Shown one piece after another: positions 18,770-27,676 of a DNA stretch of 64,000 nt. The notes beneath the pieces are model-generated. The model was not told the DNA's origin, did not search any database, and worked only from the letters and a program-made list of their open reading frames with translations. The translations under genes and the position numbers were made by a program. Every line of letters begins with the position of its first letter. Position 1 is the first letter of the stretch. The stretch comes from Janibacter cremeus (GTDB lineage Bacteria > Actinomycetota > Actinomycetes > Actinomycetales > Dermatophilaceae), in assembly GCF_013409205.1 (NCBI RefSeq), contig NZ_JACCAE010000001.1, positions 620,001 to 684,000 of the forward strand, read 5' to 3'.

Positions 18770-19126
18770 TCACTTCGAGGGGGTCTCGCGCTTCTCGCGG
18801 ATACGGGCGGCCTTGCCCTTGCGGTCACGCAGGTAGTACAGCTTCGCGCGACGCACGTCGCCACGGGTGGCGACCTCGATCTTGTCGATCACGGGCGCGT
18901 GCACCGGGAAGGTGCGCTCGATGCCGACGCCGAAGGAGGTCTTGCGGACAGTGAAGGTCTCGCCGACGCCACCGCCGTGGCGACGGATGACGACGCCCTG
19001 GAAGACCTGGATACGCGAACGGCTGCCCTCGATGACCTTCACGTGCACCTTGACGGTGTCACCGGCGCGGAACTCGGGGACATCATCCCGGATGGAGGCC
19101 TTGTCGATCTCGTCGAAACGCTGCAT
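18770..19126 (-). CDS. rplS: 50S ribosomal protein L19
   Basis: L19 sits at the 30S-50S interface. The 118-aa protein starts [19 protein letters not shown] and has the typical [28 protein letters not shown] and [18 protein letters not shown] segments. A minus-strand transcription start is expected in the 175-bp gap to the divergent membrane-protein gene at 19301. Confidence 0.98.
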   Translation of the reverse strand: MQRFDEIDKASIRDDVPEFRAGDTVKVHVKVIEGSRSRIQVFQGVVIRRHGGGVGETFTVRKTSFGVGIERTFPVHAPVIDKIEVATRGDVRRAKLYYLRDRKGKAARIREKRETPSK

Positions 19127-19300
19127 GGCGTTGTCGCTTCCCGCGAACGCCACAGGTCGTCCGCCCTCGTCAGTAGTGTGGAGGTCGTGCTCACCGCCGC
19201 GTGCGGTCCCGGACCACTGGAGGGTGGTCGTGAGCCCGCACTCCCCCTGTGGCAGGGGCGGTGTCATGAGCGCGATGACCAAGTCTGCCAGAGGACGTGC

Positions 19301-19657
19301 GTGACCAGAAATCGAGCAGCCGTCGAGACACTCGAGGGCGACGGCAACCCCGTCGTCCGCTCGATCGGCGTCCTCCTCACCCTCGTCCTCCTCGTTCCGG
19401 CCGCGGCCGTGTTGGCCGCCAGGGCCCGGGACCTGGTCGGCATCGAGCGGTCGGGGCTCCCGGGCTGCACCGGAGCGGAGGCTTTCGGCCCGGTGCTGCA
19501 GGCCGGCCTGCCCGTGGTCTTCCTGCTCCTGGTGATCCCGGGCGCGCTGCTCTCCCTCGGGCACCGCGCGCGGGGCTGGATCTGGCTGGTCCTCGCCCTC
19601 GCAGCGACAGTGGTCGTCGAGGTCGTGCTGCGCACCTGGCTGCCCGCCTGCCTGTAG
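19301..19657 (+). CDS. Small membrane protein of unknown function
   Basis: The GTG at 19301 has GAGGA 5 nt upstream. The 118-aa product has a hydrophobic segment at about residues 22-40, a short loop containing one Cys, and two further segments at about 70-85 and 92-110 ending in a Cys-containing tail. It looks like a three-pass membrane protein; I recognise no family. It stands alone on the plus strand between rplS and trmD and converges on trmD with one base between stops. Confidence 0.65.
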   Translation: MTRNRAAVETLEGDGNPVVRSIGVLLTLVLLVPAAAVLAARARDLVGIERSGLPGCTGAEAFGPVLQAGLPVVFLLLVIPGALLSLGHRARGWIWLVLALAATVVVEVVLRTWLPACL

Positions 19658-19658
19658 G

Positions 19659-20858
19659 TCAGGAGCGCAGCCGACGCACGAGGTCGACGGTGCCGGGCCC
19701 GACACCGGGCCCGACGACCCGGTACCCGGCCTTCTTGTAGATCTTCAGCAGGCGGGGCTGGTCGGCACCCGTGTTGAGCCAGAACCTCGTGATGTCGGCC
19801 GGAGCCAGGGCCTCGGCGTGGGCGAGCAGGGCGCGACCGAGGCCCTGGCGCTGCAGGTCCGGCGCGACCATGATCCGAGCGATCTGCCAGGTCGTCGGTC
19901 GGTGCGGGTCACGTCGCACGCGCACGGACATGACCAGCCGTCCCTCGGAGCGGAAGAGATGGGTCGTCCACTGCCCGAGGTTCTCCGCCACCGTGCCGGC
20001 GTCCTCGGCCGGGGCGCCCCACCAGTCCTCGGCGGGCGTGACCATCTCGATCCAGCAGGCCTTCTGCAGCACGGCCAGCTCCGGCGCGTCGGACGGGGTC
20101 GCGACGGCGTGGTCGAGATCGGCCAGGTCGCTGGTCGTCGCCGCGGTGTGCAGCAGGTCGGGGCGCCGCGCAGCCGTGCGCGTGAGACGCTGCTCGTGAC
20201 GCCACGCGGCGATGGCGGCGTGGTTGCCACCGAGCAGGACGTCGGGCACCGTTCGCTCCACACCGTCACCGCCGTCCCACGTCGCCGGCTTGGTGTAGAT
20301 CGGGTACTCGAGCAGGCCGCCCTCGTGCGACTCCTCGACGAGCGACTCGGCATTGCCGACCACGCCCGGCAGGAGCCGCCCGATGGCCTCGACCATCGCG
20401 AGCACCGCGACCTCGCCACCGTTGAGGACGTAGTCCCCCAGCGACACGACCCGCACCGGCATGCGCTCGGCCGCCCACTCGTAGGCCCGCTCATCGATCC
20501 CTTCGTAGCGCCCACACGCGAAGGCCAGCCACGGGGCGTCAGCGAGCTCGTGCGCCATCGCCTGGCTGAAGCGTTCCCCACCCGGCCCGGGGACGATGAG
20601 CACCGGGGCCCCGCCCGTCGTCTCGTCGGCGGAGTCCAGGACGTGGGTGAGCGCCTCGCTCCACGGCTGGGGCTTCATGACCATCCCGGCGCCACCGCCG
20701 TACGGGGTGTCGTCCACCGTGCGGTGACGGTCGTGGGTGAAGTCGCGCAGGTCGTGCACCCGCACGTCGAGGATTTCCTCACGACGCGCCCTGCCGATCA
20801 GTGAGAGGTCCAGCGGCGCGAGGTAGTCCGGGAAGATCGAGATGGTGTCGATGCGCAT
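19659..20858 (-). CDS. trmD: tRNA (guanine37-N1)-methyltransferase fused to a GNAT acetyltransferase domain
   Basis: Residues 1 to about 240 are a full TrmD ([55 protein letters not shown]), a SPOUT-fold enzyme that makes m1G37 to prevent frameshifting. Residues about 255-399 form a GNAT fold with the acetyl-CoA loop QRQGLGRAL and a C-terminal KKAGYRVVG segment. No stop or frameshift separates the two. ATG at 20858 is preferred because GGGGGA lies 6 nt upstream; a GTG two codons earlier overlaps the rimM stop by 4 bp. The target of the GNAT part is unknown. Confidence 0.92.
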   Translation of the reverse strand: MRIDTISIFPDYLAPLDLSLIGRARREEILDVRVHDLRDFTHDRHRTVDDTPYGGGAGMVMKPQPWSEALTHVLDSADETTGGAPVLIVPGPGGERFSQAMAHELADAPWLAFACGRYEGIDERAYEWAAERMPVRVVSLGDYVLNGGEVAVLAMVEAIGRLLPGVVGNAESLVEESHEGGLLEYPIYTKPATWDGGDGVERTVPDVLLGGNHAAIAAWRHEQRLTRTAARRPDLLHTAATTSDLADLDHAVATPSDAPELAVLQKACWIEMVTPAEDWWGAPAEDAGTVAENLGQWTTHLFRSEGRLVMSVRVRRDPHRPTTWQIARIMVAPDLQRQGLGRALLAHAEALAPADITRFWLNTGADQPRLLKIYKKAGYRVVGPGVGPGTVDLVRRLRS

Positions 20859-20860
20859 GC

Positions 20861-21400
20861 TCACTCCCCCTGCTGCTCGATGTCGAGCAGGCCGGGGGGC
20901 GCGTCGACCACGAGCCGACCGGCCGACGGGTCGATCTCCGGCACGATCGCCTCGACGAAGGGGATGAGCGTCTCCTCACCGGTGGGCCGGCGCAGGACGA
21001 GCCGGTCCTGGGCGGCGCCCAGCTCGAGGGCGATGACCTCTCCGATGACGTCACCGGCGGGTGTGTGCGCCATCAGGCCGACGAGGTCCTTCTCGTACCA
21101 GCCGTCGTCCTGCGACTCGTCCGGCTCGGCCAGGACCAGGCGCGTGCCACGCAGGGACTCGGCGCCGGTGCGGTCAGGGATCCCCTCGAAGCCCAGCAAC
21201 CAGATGCCCCGGTGGACCCGGGCGGTGGCCAGGGTCAGCTGCCGAGGGACGCCGGAACCGACCTCCGCGCGGGTGTCGAAGACGGCGCCTGGGACGAAGC
21301 GGGACTCGGGGTCGTCGGTGTGCAGCTGGACGGTCACCTCACCGCGCAGCGCGTGGGGTTTGCCGATCCTGGCGACGACGCGACCCTCGGTTGTATTCAT
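20861..21400 (-). CDS. rimM: Ribosome maturation factor RimM
   Basis: RimM assists 30S head assembly and binds S19. The 179-aa protein starts [22 protein letters not shown] and shows the conserved [27 protein letters not shown] and [12 protein letters not shown] segments of its PRC-barrel half. The ATG at 21400 has no ribosome-binding site but has TATCTT 7 nt upstream, suggesting a leaderless mRNA separate from khpA-rpsP; a strong hairpin between the two units supports this. Confidence 0.96.
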   Translation of the reverse strand: MNTTEGRVVARIGKPHALRGEVTVQLHTDDPESRFVPGAVFDTRAEVGSGVPRQLTLATARVHRGIWLLGFEGIPDRTGAESLRGTRLVLAEPDESQDDGWYEKDLVGLMAHTPAGDVIGEVIALELGAAQDRLVLRRPTGEETLIPFVEAIVPEIDPSAGRLVVDAPPGLLDIEQQGE

Positions 21401-21407
21401 GCGGGCC

Positions 21408-21413
21408 AAGATA
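21408..21413 (-). promoter_or_regulatory. -10 element (TATCTT) for rimM
   Basis: TATCTT is followed by 7 nt and the rimM ATG, the leaderless spacing seen repeatedly in this window. Confidence 0.5.
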
Positions 21414-21444
21414 CGTCCCTTCTCCACGCCCCCGGACATGACGA

Positions 21445-21475
21445 GGGGCCGGCATCCGTCACGGATACCGGCCCC
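21445..21475 (-). terminator. Hairpin after khpA
   Basis: Arms 21445-21458 and 21462-21475 (GGGGCCGG...ATCCG against CGGAT...CCGGCCCC) pair over 14 bp with one mismatch and a 3-nt loop. It follows the khpA stop and precedes the rimM promoter, so it should end the rpsP-khpA transcript or attenuate it. Confidence 0.7.
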
Positions 21476-21508
21476 GGCCATGACTGGCGAGTCGCCCGGT
21501 TGCTCGGG

Positions 21509-21751
21509 TCAGCGCTCGCGGTCGGTGTCGACGATGTCGATCCGCACGTTCTCGCCACCGGAGAGCGCACCGAGGACGGTGCGCAGCGCGGACGCGGTGC
21601 GACCGGAGCGACCGATGACACGGCCGAGGTCATCAGGGTGCACGCGCACCTCGAGGATCTGCCCGCGACGCAGGTTCTTGCTCCGGACGGCGACCTCGTC
21701 CTTGTGGTCGACGATGCCGGTGACCAGGTGCTCAAGCGCCTCGTCGAGCAT
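21509..21751 (-). CDS. khpA: KH-domain RNA-binding protein KhpA
   Basis: This 80-aa protein is a single KH domain with the GxxG loop in RVIGRSGRTASALRTVL. KhpA-type proteins bind small RNAs and mRNAs with KhpB/Jag. It sits one base after rpsP, in the common rpsP-khpA-rimM-trmD order. The ATG start is fixed by that spacing. Confidence 0.93.
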   Translation of the reverse strand: MLDEALEHLVTGIVDHKDEVAVRSKNLRRGQILEVRVHPDDLGRVIGRSGRTASALRTVLGALSGGENVRIDIVDTDRER

Positions 21752-21752
21752 C

Positions 21753-22241
21753 TCAGGCCTCGGGGTTCTCGGCGGGGGACTCGGCGGGAGCGCTCGGGGC
21801 GTCGTCCTTGGCGGCCGGCTCGGCGGCGGCCTGCTCCTTGGCGGCCTCCTTGTCGGCCTTCTTCTTGGAGGTGATCGCCTCGTGCTCGCTTGCCTCCTTG
21901 TCGGAGGAGGCGAGAGCGGCCTCGTAGAGCTCCTTCTTGGAGGTCCTCGGCTCCCTGGACTTCAGGGTGCCCTCGGCGCCGGGCTCGCCCTTGAACTTCT
22001 GCCAGTCACCGGTGACCTTCAGCAGGGCGGCGACGGCCTCGGTGGGCTGGGCACCCTCGGAGAGCCAGTACAGCGCGCGCTCGCTGTTGATGTCGATGAC
22101 CGAGGGCTCCTCGGTGGGGTGGTACAGGCCGATCTCCTCGATCGCCCGCCCGTCCCGCTTGGCACGGGCATCCATGACGACGACGCGGTAGAACGGGGCG
22201 CGGATCTTGCCCATGCGCTTCAGGCGAATCTTGACGGCCAC
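21753..22241 (-). CDS. rpsP: 30S ribosomal protein S16 with charged C-terminal extension
   Basis: The first 85 residues are a standard S16 ([50 protein letters not shown]). The protein is 162 aa, about twice the usual length, because of a tail rich in Lys, Ala and Glu. The GTG at 22241 has AAGGAG 9 nt upstream. A small hairpin lies in its leader at 22278-22296. Confidence 0.97.
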   Translation of the reverse strand: MAVKIRLKRMGKIRAPFYRVVVMDARAKRDGRAIEEIGLYHPTEEPSVIDINSERALYWLSEGAQPTEAVAALLKVTGDWQKFKGEPGAEGTLKSREPRTSKKELYEAALASSDKEASEHEAITSKKKADKEAAKEQAAAEPAAKDDAPSAPAESPAENPEA

Positions 22242-22277
22242 TGGCGTGGTCTCCTTCAGATCGTGAGCACGGCCAGA

Positions 22278-22296
22278 CCGTGCGCTTCTCGCACGG
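22278..22296 (-). other. Hairpin in the rpsP leader
   Basis: CCGTGCG and CGCACGG form a perfect 7-bp stem with a 5-nt loop, 37-55 nt upstream of the rpsP start. It could be autoregulatory or incidental; the rest of the 187-bp gap shows nothing I recognise. Confidence 0.4.
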
Positions 22297-22428
22297 GGTA
22301 CCGATGCTCGGGGTGTAGGCATCCGGCGCGCGGACAGCGCGGACGGGTACAGCGGGTCAGTCTGCCAGACCGGGCGGCCACACTTCGAATCCGGACGAGG
22401 GCGCCGATCCCGCCGGGGCGAGGGGGAG

Positions 22429-23517
22429 TCAGCGCCCGGCGACCCGCCGGCCGCGAAGGATCACGTGCTCGGGCGTACCGCAGGTGCGCACGTCCGTGCG
22501 GGGGTCCTCGGCGACGACGACGAGGTCGGCGTCCTCTCCCTCGGCGATCGCCGGGCGCCCCAGCCACTCGCGCGAGCGCCAGGTGCCGGCGGCGAGCGCC
22601 TCGGTGTGCGAGAAGCCGGCCCGGGTGAGCAGCTCCATCTCCTGGGCAACCAGGCCGTGCGGCAGCGAACCACCGGCATCGGTGCCGACGTAGACGTCGA
22701 TGCCGGCGTCCCGGGCCGCGGCGATGGTCTCGAAGCGCCGCTCGTGCAGCTCCAGCATGTGCCGGTGGTAGTCGGGGAACTTCTCGGCCGCCGGAGCCGC
22801 GATCTGCGGGAAGGTCTCGATGTTGACCAGGGTCGGGACGATCGCGATGCCCTGACGGGCGAAGGCGTCGATGGTCTCGGGGACCAGGCCGGTGGCGTGC
22901 TCGATGCAGTCCGTGCCGGCGGCGGCGAAGTCCGCGAGCGACTCCTCGCCGAAGCAGTGGGCGGTCACCCGGGCGCCCTCCTCGTGGGCGGCTGCGATCG
23001 CCGCGGTCAGCACGTCGCGCGGCCAGCACGGGGTGAGGTCGCCCGCGTCCCGGTCGATCCAGTCGCCGACGAGCTTGACCCAGCCATCACCGGCCCGTGC
23101 CTCTGCCCGCACCCGGGAGACGAGCTGCTCCGGCTCGACCTCGTGGGCGAAGTTGCGGATGTAACGACGGGTGCGGGCGATGTGCCGCCCGGCGCGGATG
23201 ATCTTGGGCAGGTCGTCGCGCTCGTCGATCCACCGGGTGTCCGCTGGCGATCCGGCATCGCGGATCAGGAGGGTGCCGGCCTCGCGGTCGGTGAGCGCCT
23301 GCTGCTCGCTCGTCTCGTCGTCCACCGCCCCGTGGGCATCGAGCCCGACGTGGCAGTGGGCGTCGACGAAACCCGGCAGGACGAATCCCCGGACGGTCTC
23401 CACGTCACCGCTCGTCGGCGGCGTGAAGGAGACCTTCCCGTCGATGACCCAGAGCTCGGGGACGCTCTCGTGCTCGGAGACGAGCACCTCTCCCGTGACG
23501 TGCAGCACATCAGCCAT
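22429..23517 (-). CDS. Metal-dependent amidohydrolase family protein
   Basis: This 362-aa protein carries the amidohydrolase (TIM-barrel) signature: metal ligands in [10 protein letters not shown], a Lys in VKLVGDW that may be carboxylated, His in TAHCFG and IEHATG, and the catalytic Asp in GTDAGGS. The composite N- and C-terminal beta-sandwich is present. It most resembles imidazolonepropionase/prolidase-type hydrolases that cut cyclic amides or Xaa-Pro substrates; the substrate cannot be assigned. A TAGCCT hexamer 6 nt before the ATG suggests a leaderless mRNA. Confidence 0.82.
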   Translation of the reverse strand: MADVLHVTGEVLVSEHESVPELWVIDGKVSFTPPTSGDVETVRGFVLPGFVDAHCHVGLDAHGAVDDETSEQQALTDREAGTLLIRDAGSPADTRWIDERDDLPKIIRAGRHIARTRRYIRNFAHEVEPEQLVSRVRAEARAGDGWVKLVGDWIDRDAGDLTPCWPRDVLTAAIAAAHEEGARVTAHCFGEESLADFAAAGTDCIEHATGLVPETIDAFARQGIAIVPTLVNIETFPQIAAPAAEKFPDYHRHMLELHERRFETIAAARDAGIDVYVGTDAGGSLPHGLVAQEMELLTRAGFSHTEALAAGTWRSREWLGRPAIAEGEDADLVVVAEDPRTDVRTCGTPEHVILRGRRVAGR

Positions 23518-23523
23518 GGTCCG

Positions 23524-23529
23524 AGGCTA
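23524..23529 (-). promoter_or_regulatory. -10 element (TAGCCT) for the amidohydrolase gene
   Basis: TAGCCT lies 6 nt before the ATG at 23517, predicting a leaderless transcript. Confidence 0.5.
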
Positions 23530-23547
23530 TCCCCGGCGAAGGGTGCG

Positions 23548-24189
23548 TCAGCGCAGCGCCTCGGAGATCGGCGTGGCACCGTCGTGGAACTCGATCGTGC
23601 GGCCCACGGTGCCGTTGGCCTCGAGTACCTCGGTGATCACGCGGGCGACGTTCTCCCGGGAGACCTCTCCGGCGCCGTCGCGACCGACGTCGATGGAACC
23701 GGTGGCCTTGCCGTCGGTGAGCTTGCTCGGCCCCAGGACGGTCCAGTCGAGGTCGGTGCCACGCAGGTACTCGTCGGCCGCGGCCTTCGCCTCGGCGTAG
23801 TGGACGAAGGGGTTGTCGGCCTCGACTCCGTGGTCCGGGCCGGCTCCGCAGTAGCTGATCATGACGTAGCGCTGCGCGCCGGCCTGCGCAGCGGCGTCCA
23901 TCGACCGGATCGCGGCATCACGGTCGACCGCGTAGGTGCGCTCCGGGCTACCGCCTCCGGCACCGGCGGCCCAGACGACGACGTCGTGGCCCGCCAACGC
24001 CTGGACGAGGCCGTCCGTGTCGAGACGCTCCACGTCGGCCACGAGCGGGGTGCCGCCGACGGACTCGACGTCCCGGGTGTGGTCGGGGTTGCGGATCACG
24101 GACGTCACGGAGTGGTCCTGCTCCGTCAGCAGGGGGGTGAGCGCGAGGGCGATCTTTCCATGGCCACCGATGATGGCGATGCGCGACAT
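23548..24189 (-). CDS. NAD(P)-binding oxidoreductase, atypical SDR (SDR_a5-like)
   Basis: The ATG at 24189 has AAGGAG about 6 nt upstream. The 213-aa protein opens with SRIAIIGGHGKIALALTPLL, an extended GxxGxxG Rossmann motif, and contains VVWAAGAGG, MISYCGA (with the active-site Tyr) and VLGPSKLTDG. Such proteins include flavin reductase-like and NADH-dehydrogenase-like atypical SDRs; some lack catalysis. It is flanked by two hydrolase genes on the same strand but none share an obvious pathway. Confidence 0.8.
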   Translation of the reverse strand: MSRIAIIGGHGKIALALTPLLTEQDHSVTSVIRNPDHTRDVESVGGTPLVADVERLDTDGLVQALAGHDVVVWAAGAGGGSPERTYAVDRDAAIRSMDAAAQAGAQRYVMISYCGAGPDHGVEADNPFVHYAEAKAAADEYLRGTDLDWTVLGPSKLTDGKATGSIDVGRDGAGEVSRENVARVITEVLEANGTVGRTIEFHDGATPISEALR

Positions 24190-24249
24190 GACAACTCCTT
24201 CTGCTCGAGGTGCGCCCGCGGTGGGCACCCCTCCACCCCATCACATCTC

Positions 24250-25053
24250 TCAGTCGCGCTCTGAGCTGATCAGTGCGCGCAGGGCGGCAGTGGTGACCGC
24301 CGGCTGCTCGGAGTGGACCCAGTGGCCGGCCTCCTTGACCGTCACCTGGCGCACCCTCGGGAAGAGCCGGCGCATCTCGGGCTCGTTGTCCTGCGAGACG
24401 TAGGGGGAGTTCGCGCCGGCCAGCCACAGCACCGGACCGTCGAAGGGAGGAAGCGCGGCGATGCGCTCCTGCGGCCATCCGCCGATGGCCGCGATGTCGC
24501 GCTCCAGGACCGCCAGGTTGGGCAACCAGCGCCAGCCGTCGCCGTCCCGGCGCAGGTTATGCAGGAGGAATCCGCGGACCGTCGGGTCGGGGGCGGCCTC
24601 GCGCATCGCCTCGTCCGCGTCCGCACGACTGCTGACGCGGTCGAGGTCCATCCCACGCATCCCCGCGAGGAAGGTCTCGAACTCGGTGAACGAGGAGGTG
24701 GGCGAGGGCGAGATGTCCACGACCGCGAGCCTGTCGATGAGCTCCGGCTCGGTCAGGGCCAGCACCATGGCGGTCTTGCCACCCATGGAGTGTCCGACGA
24801 GCGTCCACGGCTCGTCGGGATCGATGGCCCGCAGGGACTCGGCGAGCACCGCGGCCGCATCGAAGTAGTCGATCCGCTCCGACCACGGCGAGTGCCCGTG
24901 GTCGGGCATGTCGATCAGGGCGGGCCGACAGACGTCGGCCAGACCCTTGGCGATCTGGTTCCAGTTGCGTCCCTGGCCCAGGAGGCCGTGGCAGAACGCG
25001 ACCCGGGGGCCGGACTCACCCGAGGTGACAGCGTGCAGGCTCGGCTCACTCAT
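24250..25053 (-). CDS. Alpha/beta-fold hydrolase (YbfF-like esterase)
   Basis: This 267-aa protein has the alpha/beta hydrolase pattern: oxyanion-hole segment FCHGLLGQGRNW, nucleophile Ser in VGHSMGGK, and catalytic His in EAGHWVHSEQP. DMPDHGHSPW after the first strand is typical of the YbfF esterase/thioesterase branch. The natural ester is unknown. TACGGT lies 6 nt before the ATG, so the mRNA is probably leaderless. Confidence 0.87.
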   Translation of the reverse strand: MSEPSLHAVTSGESGPRVAFCHGLLGQGRNWNQIAKGLADVCRPALIDMPDHGHSPWSERIDYFDAAAVLAESLRAIDPDEPWTLVGHSMGGKTAMVLALTEPELIDRLAVVDISPSPTSSFTEFETFLAGMRGMDLDRVSSRADADEAMREAAPDPTVRGFLLHNLRRDGDGWRWLPNLAVLERDIAAIGGWPQERIAALPPFDGPVLWLAGANSPYVSQDNEPEMRRLFPRVRQVTVKEAGHWVHSEQPAVTTAALRALISSERD

Positions 25054-25059
25054 GCCGTC

Positions 25060-25065
25060 ACCGTA
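25060..25065 (-). promoter_or_regulatory. -10 element (TACGGT) for the hydrolase gene
   Basis: TACGGT is spaced 6 nt from the ATG at 25053, as for other predicted leaderless genes here. Confidence 0.45.
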
Positions 25066-25080
25066 CTGCCGGGCCGAGAC

Positions 25081-26697
25081 TCACTTGCCGAGGAACTTCC
25101 CGAAGCCCTCGGGCAGCTGGCTCGGGTCGAGGTCGGCCGGGTCCGGCTGGCTCGACTCTCCCGCGCCGAAGGCCGAGCCGGGGGAACTCGTGCGCCCGGA
25201 CGCCTTCTCGGCCGCCTCCCGCTCCTGCTGGGCGCGCTTGGCCGGGTTGCCCGACTTGCCCTTCTTGCGCTGCTGCTGCTTGCCCTTCTTGCGGCCGGCT
25301 CCCCCGCCGCCGCCACCCGGCATGCCGGGCATGCCGGGCATGCCGCCACCACCGCGGGCCATCTGCTTCATCATCTTCTGTGCCTGGCCGAAGCGCTCGA
25401 GCAGCTGGTTGACCTCGGAGACGCTCACGCCGGAGCCCTTGGCGATGCGCGAGCGGCGCGACCCGTTGATCTGCTTGGGGTGGGTGCGCTCGAAGGTGGT
25501 CATCGAGCGCACCATCGCCTCGATGCGGTCGAACTCGCGCTCGTCGAGGTTGTCCAGCTGGGCGGACATCTGTCCCATGCCCGGCATCATCTTCAGCATC
25601 GACTTCAGCGAGCCCATCTTCTTGATGGCCGACATCTGCTGCAGGAAGTCGTCGAAGGTGAAGTCCTCCTCGGCGAGGAACTTGCGCTGCATCTCCTCGG
25701 CCTGACCACGCTCGAAGGCGCGTTCCGCCTGCTCGATGAGGGTGAGGACGTCACCCATGTCGAGGATGCGGCTGGCCATCCGGTCGGGGTGGAAGACCTC
25801 GATGTCGCGGGTCTGCTCACCGACGGAGGCGAACATGATCGGGCGACCGGTGGTGCCCGCGACGGACAGTGCGGCTCCACCGCGGGCGTCACCGTCGAGC
25901 TTCGAGAGCACGACACCGGTGAAGTCGACGCCCTCCATGAACGCCTGGGCGGTCTCGACGGCCGCCTGACCGATCATCGCGTCGATGACGAAGAGGACTT
26001 CGTCGGGTCGGACCGCCTCGCGGATGTCCGCCGCCTGCTGCATCAGCGCCTCGTCCACCGCGAGCCGACCCGCGGTGTCGACGATGACGACGTCGTGGTG
26101 CTGGGACTGCGCGTGCGCGACGCCGGCGCGGCTGACGGCGACCGGGTCGCCGAAGGACTGGGTGCCCTCCCCGGAGTCGCGGACGGCGTCGTGCCCGCCG
26201 AGGTTGCCGCGCTCGGGAGCGAAGACCGGCAGTCCGGCCCGCTCGCCGGTCACCTCGAGCTGGGTGACGGCGTTGGGGCGCTGCAGGTCGGCCGCGACGA
26301 GGACCGGCGTGTGGCCCTGGTCCTTGAGCCAGGCACCCAGCTTGCCGGCGAACGTCGTCTTGCCCGACCCCTGCAGGCCCGCGAGCATGATGACCGTTGG
26401 CGGCCGCTTCGCGAACTCGATCGTGCGGGTGTTGCCACCCAGGATCGTCACGAGCTCCTCGTTGACGATCTTGATGACCTGCTGCGCCGGGTTGAGCGCA
26501 CCACTGACCTCGGCCCCGGTGGCCCGCTCGCGCACGGCCCGGGTGAAGTCCTTGACCACGGGCAGCGCCACATCGGCGTCGATCAGGGCCATCCGGATGT
26601 CCCGGACGGTCTTGTTGACATCGGACTCGGACAGACGTCCCTTGCCGCGAAGGTTCTTGAACGTCGCGGTCAGGCGGTCGGACAGGCTGGTGAACAC
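25081..26697 (-). CDS. ffh: Signal recognition particle protein Ffh
   Basis: Ffh binds SRP RNA and signal sequences and docks with FtsY. The protein (538 aa from the GTG at 26697) has the N domain, the G domain with GLQGSGKTTFAGKL, DLQRPNAVTQL, VDTAGRL and SKLDGDARGG, and the Met-rich M domain with RRSRIAKGSG. A Gly/Met/Pro hinge (GMPGMPGMPGG) and a Lys/Ser/Gly tail of about 80 residues extend it beyond the usual 450-520 aa. A 15-residue insertion lies after FAPERGN. The GTG start is chosen because homologues begin there and TAGCCT lies 7 nt upstream; an in-frame ATG 12 codons earlier is possible. Confidence 0.96.
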   Translation of the reverse strand: MFTSLSDRLTATFKNLRGKGRLSESDVNKTVRDIRMALIDADVALPVVKDFTRAVRERATGAEVSGALNPAQQVIKIVNEELVTILGGNTRTIEFAKRPPTVIMLAGLQGSGKTTFAGKLGAWLKDQGHTPVLVAADLQRPNAVTQLEVTGERAGLPVFAPERGNLGGHDAVRDSGEGTQSFGDPVAVSRAGVAHAQSQHHDVVIVDTAGRLAVDEALMQQAADIREAVRPDEVLFVIDAMIGQAAVETAQAFMEGVDFTGVVLSKLDGDARGGAALSVAGTTGRPIMFASVGEQTRDIEVFHPDRMASRILDMGDVLTLIEQAERAFERGQAEEMQRKFLAEEDFTFDDFLQQMSAIKKMGSLKSMLKMMPGMGQMSAQLDNLDEREFDRIEAMVRSMTTFERTHPKQINGSRRSRIAKGSGVSVSEVNQLLERFGQAQKMMKQMARGGGGMPGMPGMPGGGGGGAGRKKGKQQQRKKGKSGNPAKRAQQEREAAEKASGRTSSPGSAFGAGESSQPDPADLDPSQLPEGFGKFLGK

Positions 26698-26704
26698 CCG
26701 GCCA

Positions 26705-26710
26705 AGGCTA
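26705..26710 (-). promoter_or_regulatory. -10 element (TAGCCT) for ffh
   Basis: TAGCCT is 7 nt before the GTG at 26697, which argues for that start and a leaderless mRNA. Confidence 0.5.
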
Positions 26711-26877
26711 TCTTCCCCGGGGCCCGCCTTCATCACGGTCTCCACCACACCGGTCGGAGGGGGTCACGACGGGGGTGTCGGGGCAGCGAGTGGCGGACGC
26801 GGCGGCCCGCCTGGCGAGAGTTTCGGGCGCCCAGCACACCAGGCGTCCACCGGGTCATCGCACTGACATACCGTTGG

Positions 26878-26895
26878 GTGGCCGACCACGGCCAC
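26878..26895. other. Short inverted repeat upstream of the DUF4333-like gene
   Basis: GTGGCCG, ACCA, CGGCCAC form a perfect 7-bp hairpin 59 nt before the ATG at 26954. It could be an operator or a leader hairpin. The rest of the 256-bp gap between the divergent ffh and this gene shows nothing else I can support. Confidence 0.35.
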
Positions 26896-26953
26896 ATCTT
26901 CCGGGGGACACACGTGCCTGTGCGCTCCCGGTCACGAAACAGCAGGGAGCAAC

Positions 26954-27676
26954 ATGAGCACGCCACCGCCCCCTCCGGGGCAGTCCGGACCAGAGCCCCG
27001 GCAGAACCCGTCCGGGCCGGACCCTTACGGCCAGCAGCCGCCGAGCCCCGGCTACGGATCGAGGGGCGCCGGGCAGGGCGGCTCCGGTCCGGGTGGCCCC
27101 TGGGAGACAGGTCCGGGATCACCCTATGACCCACCCCCGAAGAAGGGCGGCGTGCCCACCTGGGCGTGGATCATCGGTGGCGTCGCAGCCCTGACCCTCT
27201 TTTGCATCTGCGGTGTCGGCGGGCTGGTGTTCATCGGCGTCATGAACGCCGAGGACTCGCCCACACAGGAACAGACCGAGTCGACCACGTCCGGGTCGAC
27301 CACCGACGAACCCAGCACCCCCGGATCCAGCACCTCCGAACCCAGCGCCACGAGCACCACTCCGACGGCGCCGGACAGTTCGGTCCCGACGCCCCCAGAG
27401 GGGACGACGCCGAACACCAGCAGCCTGAACCAGCTGCCCAAGGACGATGTGGAGAAGCACGTCGCCAAAGGGTTGAGCGGCGCTGGACACACCAGGGACG
27501 ACATCTCCTGCCCAGAGCATCTCGTGCTCATCAAGGGCAGGACGACGACCTGCACGGCCCCCGTACCCGGCGATCCGGGCGCGCGCTCGGACGTCGAGGT
27601 CACGGTTGACTGGGCGGTCATCGACGACGACAACCGGGTCTCGTTCTACCTGTCCTTCCAGCAGTCGCTGAACTGA
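26954..27676 (+). CDS. Membrane-anchored DUF4333-like protein
   Basis: The ATG at 26954 follows an AGGGAG ribosome-binding site. The 240-aa protein has a Pro/Gly/Gln-rich cytosolic N-terminus (about 65 residues), one membrane segment at about residues 70-95, a Ser/Thr/Pro-rich linker, and a C-terminal domain with the pattern DISCPEHL...KGRTTTCTAPV, two Cys as in DUF4333 domains. The function is unknown. Its stop codon falls on the first base of a 41-bp copy of ftsY sequence, and it overlaps the 3' end of the broken glnD on the other strand. Confidence 0.75.
   Translation: MSTPPPPPGQSGPEPRQNPSGPDPYGQQPPSPGYGSRGAGQGGSGPGGPWETGPGSPYDPPPKKGGVPTWAWIIGGVAALTLFCICGVGGLVFIGVMNAEDSPTQEQTESTTSGSTTDEPSTPGSSTSEPSATSTTPTAPDSSVPTPPEGTTPNTSSLNQLPKDDVEKHVAKGLSGAGHTRDDISCPEHLVLIKGRTTTCTAPVPGDPGARSDVEVTVDWAVIDDDNRVSFYLSFQQSLN

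Noticed and set aside
22465..24264. 600-codon plus-strand frame across the amidohydrolase and SDR genes
   Set aside because: It spans two convincing minus-strand genes and their gap, and reads as GC shadow.
26954..27676. Insertion sequence carrying the DUF4333-like gene
   Set aside because: No transposase, terminal inverted repeats or target duplication can be seen.
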